A DNA stretch of 64,000 nucleotides from Actinomycetes bacterium. GTDB taxonomy: Bacteria; Actinomycetota; Acidimicrobiia; Acidimicrobiales; RAAP-2. The notes beneath the pieces are model-generated. The model did not search any database and had not been told where the DNA came from. It saw only the letters and a list, made by a program, of their open reading frames with translations. Position numbers and translations under genes: made by a program. Below are positions 63,030 through 64,000 of this stretch, piece by piece (within the stretch, counting starts at the first letter, position 1; every line of letters starts with the position of its first letter). Location of the stretch: contig JAKAEP010000002.1 of NCBI GenBank assembly GCA_021818265.1, positions 1-64,000 on the forward strand, in the 5' to 3' direction.

Positions 63030-64000
63030 GCACGGAGGCCGGCGCGGGGGCGAGGTGGCTCGCCTCGACCCGGGCGCGGCCCCGCCCGCCGCTCAAGGTG
63101 CGCAGCTCCAGGCCGTAGCGGGCGAGCTCGCCCTCGGGCACCTGGGCGCGCACGACGGCGCGCCCCTCGTCGTCCTGGTCGGTGCCCACGACGCGGCCCC
63201 GGCGACCCGACAGGTCGGTCATCACCTCACCGAGCGAGCCCGAGGGGACGGTGACCTCCACGGCCATGATCCGCTCGAGGACCGAGGTGCCGCGCTGGTC
63301 GAGGGCGTTGCGCAGCGCCATCGACCCGGCCGTCTCGAAGGCCTGCTCGGAGGAGTCGACGCTGTGGGCCTTGCCGTCGTAGAGCGTGACCCGCAGCCCG
63401 ACCACCGGGTAGCCCTTCGGCCCGCCGTGGGCCATGGCCCTCTCCACGCCGTGGCGCACGGCGTCGATGTACTGGCGCGGCACCGCGCCGCCCACCACGG
63501 CGTCGACGAACTCGAGGGGTGATGAGGGGTCGATGGGCTCCACCCGGACGTTCACCACGGCGAACTGGCCGTGGCCGCCGGTCTGCTTCTTGAGCCGCCC
63601 TTCGGCCTCGGCCGAGCCGACGATCGTCTCGAAGAGCGGGGCCGCGGGGGGCTCGGTGGTGGCGGTGACGTTGAAGCGCCGCGCCAGGCGCTCCAGGGTG
63701 ACCTGGAGGTGCAGCTCGCCGGCGAACTCGGCGACCAGGCGCCGCGAGGCCGCGTCGGCGCGCACGCGGAGCGACGCGTCCTCCTCGGCCAGGCGGTGCA
63801 GACCCGTCGAGACCTTCTCCATGTCGGCCTCGCTGGCGGAGACCGCGACCGTGAGGGCGGGGGCGAGCGGCACGCTCGGCCGGGGCGCGAGCTCTCGCCC
63901 GCGCGCGGCGAGGTAGTCGCCGACCTGGACGCTCGCCAGCTTCGCCACGGCGATCACGTCCCCGGTGGGGGCCGACTCCACCGGGACGAGCTTCGCGCCG
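63019..64000 (-). CDS. elongation factor G-like protein, C-terminal portion (truncated by window edge)
   Basis: GRLKKQTGGHGQFAVVNVRVEPID; KGYPVVGLRVTLYDGKAHSVDSSEQAFETAGSMALRNAL; VPSGSLGEVMTDLSGRRGRVVGTD. Confidence 0.88.
   Translation of the reverse strand, partial: GAKLVPVESAPTGDVIAVAKLASVQVGDYLAARGRELAPRPSVPLAPALTVAVSASEADMEKVSTGLHRLAEEDASLRVRADAASRRLVAEFAGELHLQVTLERLARRFNVTATTEPPAAPLFETIVGSAEAEGRLKKQTGGHGQFAVVNVRVEPIDPSSPLEFVDAVVGGAVPRQYIDAVRHGVERAMAHGGPKGYPVVGLRVTLYDGKAHSVDSSEQAFETAGSMALRNALDQRGTSVLERIMAVEVTVPSGSLGEVMTDLSGRRGRVVGTDQDDEGRAVVRAQVPEGELARYGLELRTLSGGRGRARVEASHLAPAPASVLTR

Noticed and set aside
1-64000. CRISPR arrays, IS elements, prophage, tRNA/rRNA genes
   Set aside because: No regularly spaced repeats, transposase/integrase motifs, or recognisable tRNA/rRNA sequence were seen on reading either strand; a tRNAscan/Infernal/ISfinder run would be needed to exclude them formally.

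Overview
Chromosomal window from a very high-GC actinobacterium (possibly Acidimicrobiia-like; the taxonomy is only an impression). It is densely packed with ordinary-looking metabolic operons. I see no rRNA, tRNA, CRISPR array, prophage or insertion sequence. Main blocks: (i) a nucleoside-scavenging locus (1-8928: add, deoA, cdd, psuG, psuK-like, BMP/ABC transporter); (ii) MFS, ABC-F EttA and tryptophan catabolism (kynA-kynU); (iii) a GntR regulator divergent from tandem paralogous secreted proteins plus gluconokinase (14247-16165); (iv) purU, hbd, ppa; (v) a divergent catabolic cluster (19107-33655) with aldehyde dehydrogenase, a leaderless-secretion NMT1-like protein, an E2 with two peripheral-subunit-binding domains, a DHPON-hydrolase-like alpha/beta hydrolase, a Liv-type ABC transporter, a beta-hydroxyacid dehydrogenase, an M24 enzyme with a substituted metal ligand, and E1 alpha/beta; (vi) MFS, DLH and MarR genes; (vii) a KorAB / GltD-like oxidoreductase operon with an unlisted 46-aa Cys-rich gene; (viii) ABC-2 fusion, ROK kinase, Cfa, SPFH/NfeD, acyl-CoA dehydrogenase, PutA, AI-2E, LLM oxidoreductase, flippase-like protein, methyltransferase, GNAT, MFS, GH1 and an EF-G-like protein. 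Two window-wide patterns stand out. Many first genes have a TANNNT hexamer 6-9 nt before the start codon with no Shine-Dalgarno, suggesting leaderless mRNAs. Convergent gene pairs nearly all abut or overlap at their stop codons, four of them sharing one CTAG. Most of the very long ORFs in the supplied track are antisense or out-of-frame shadows caused by GC content. All family calls come from reading motifs, with no database search.
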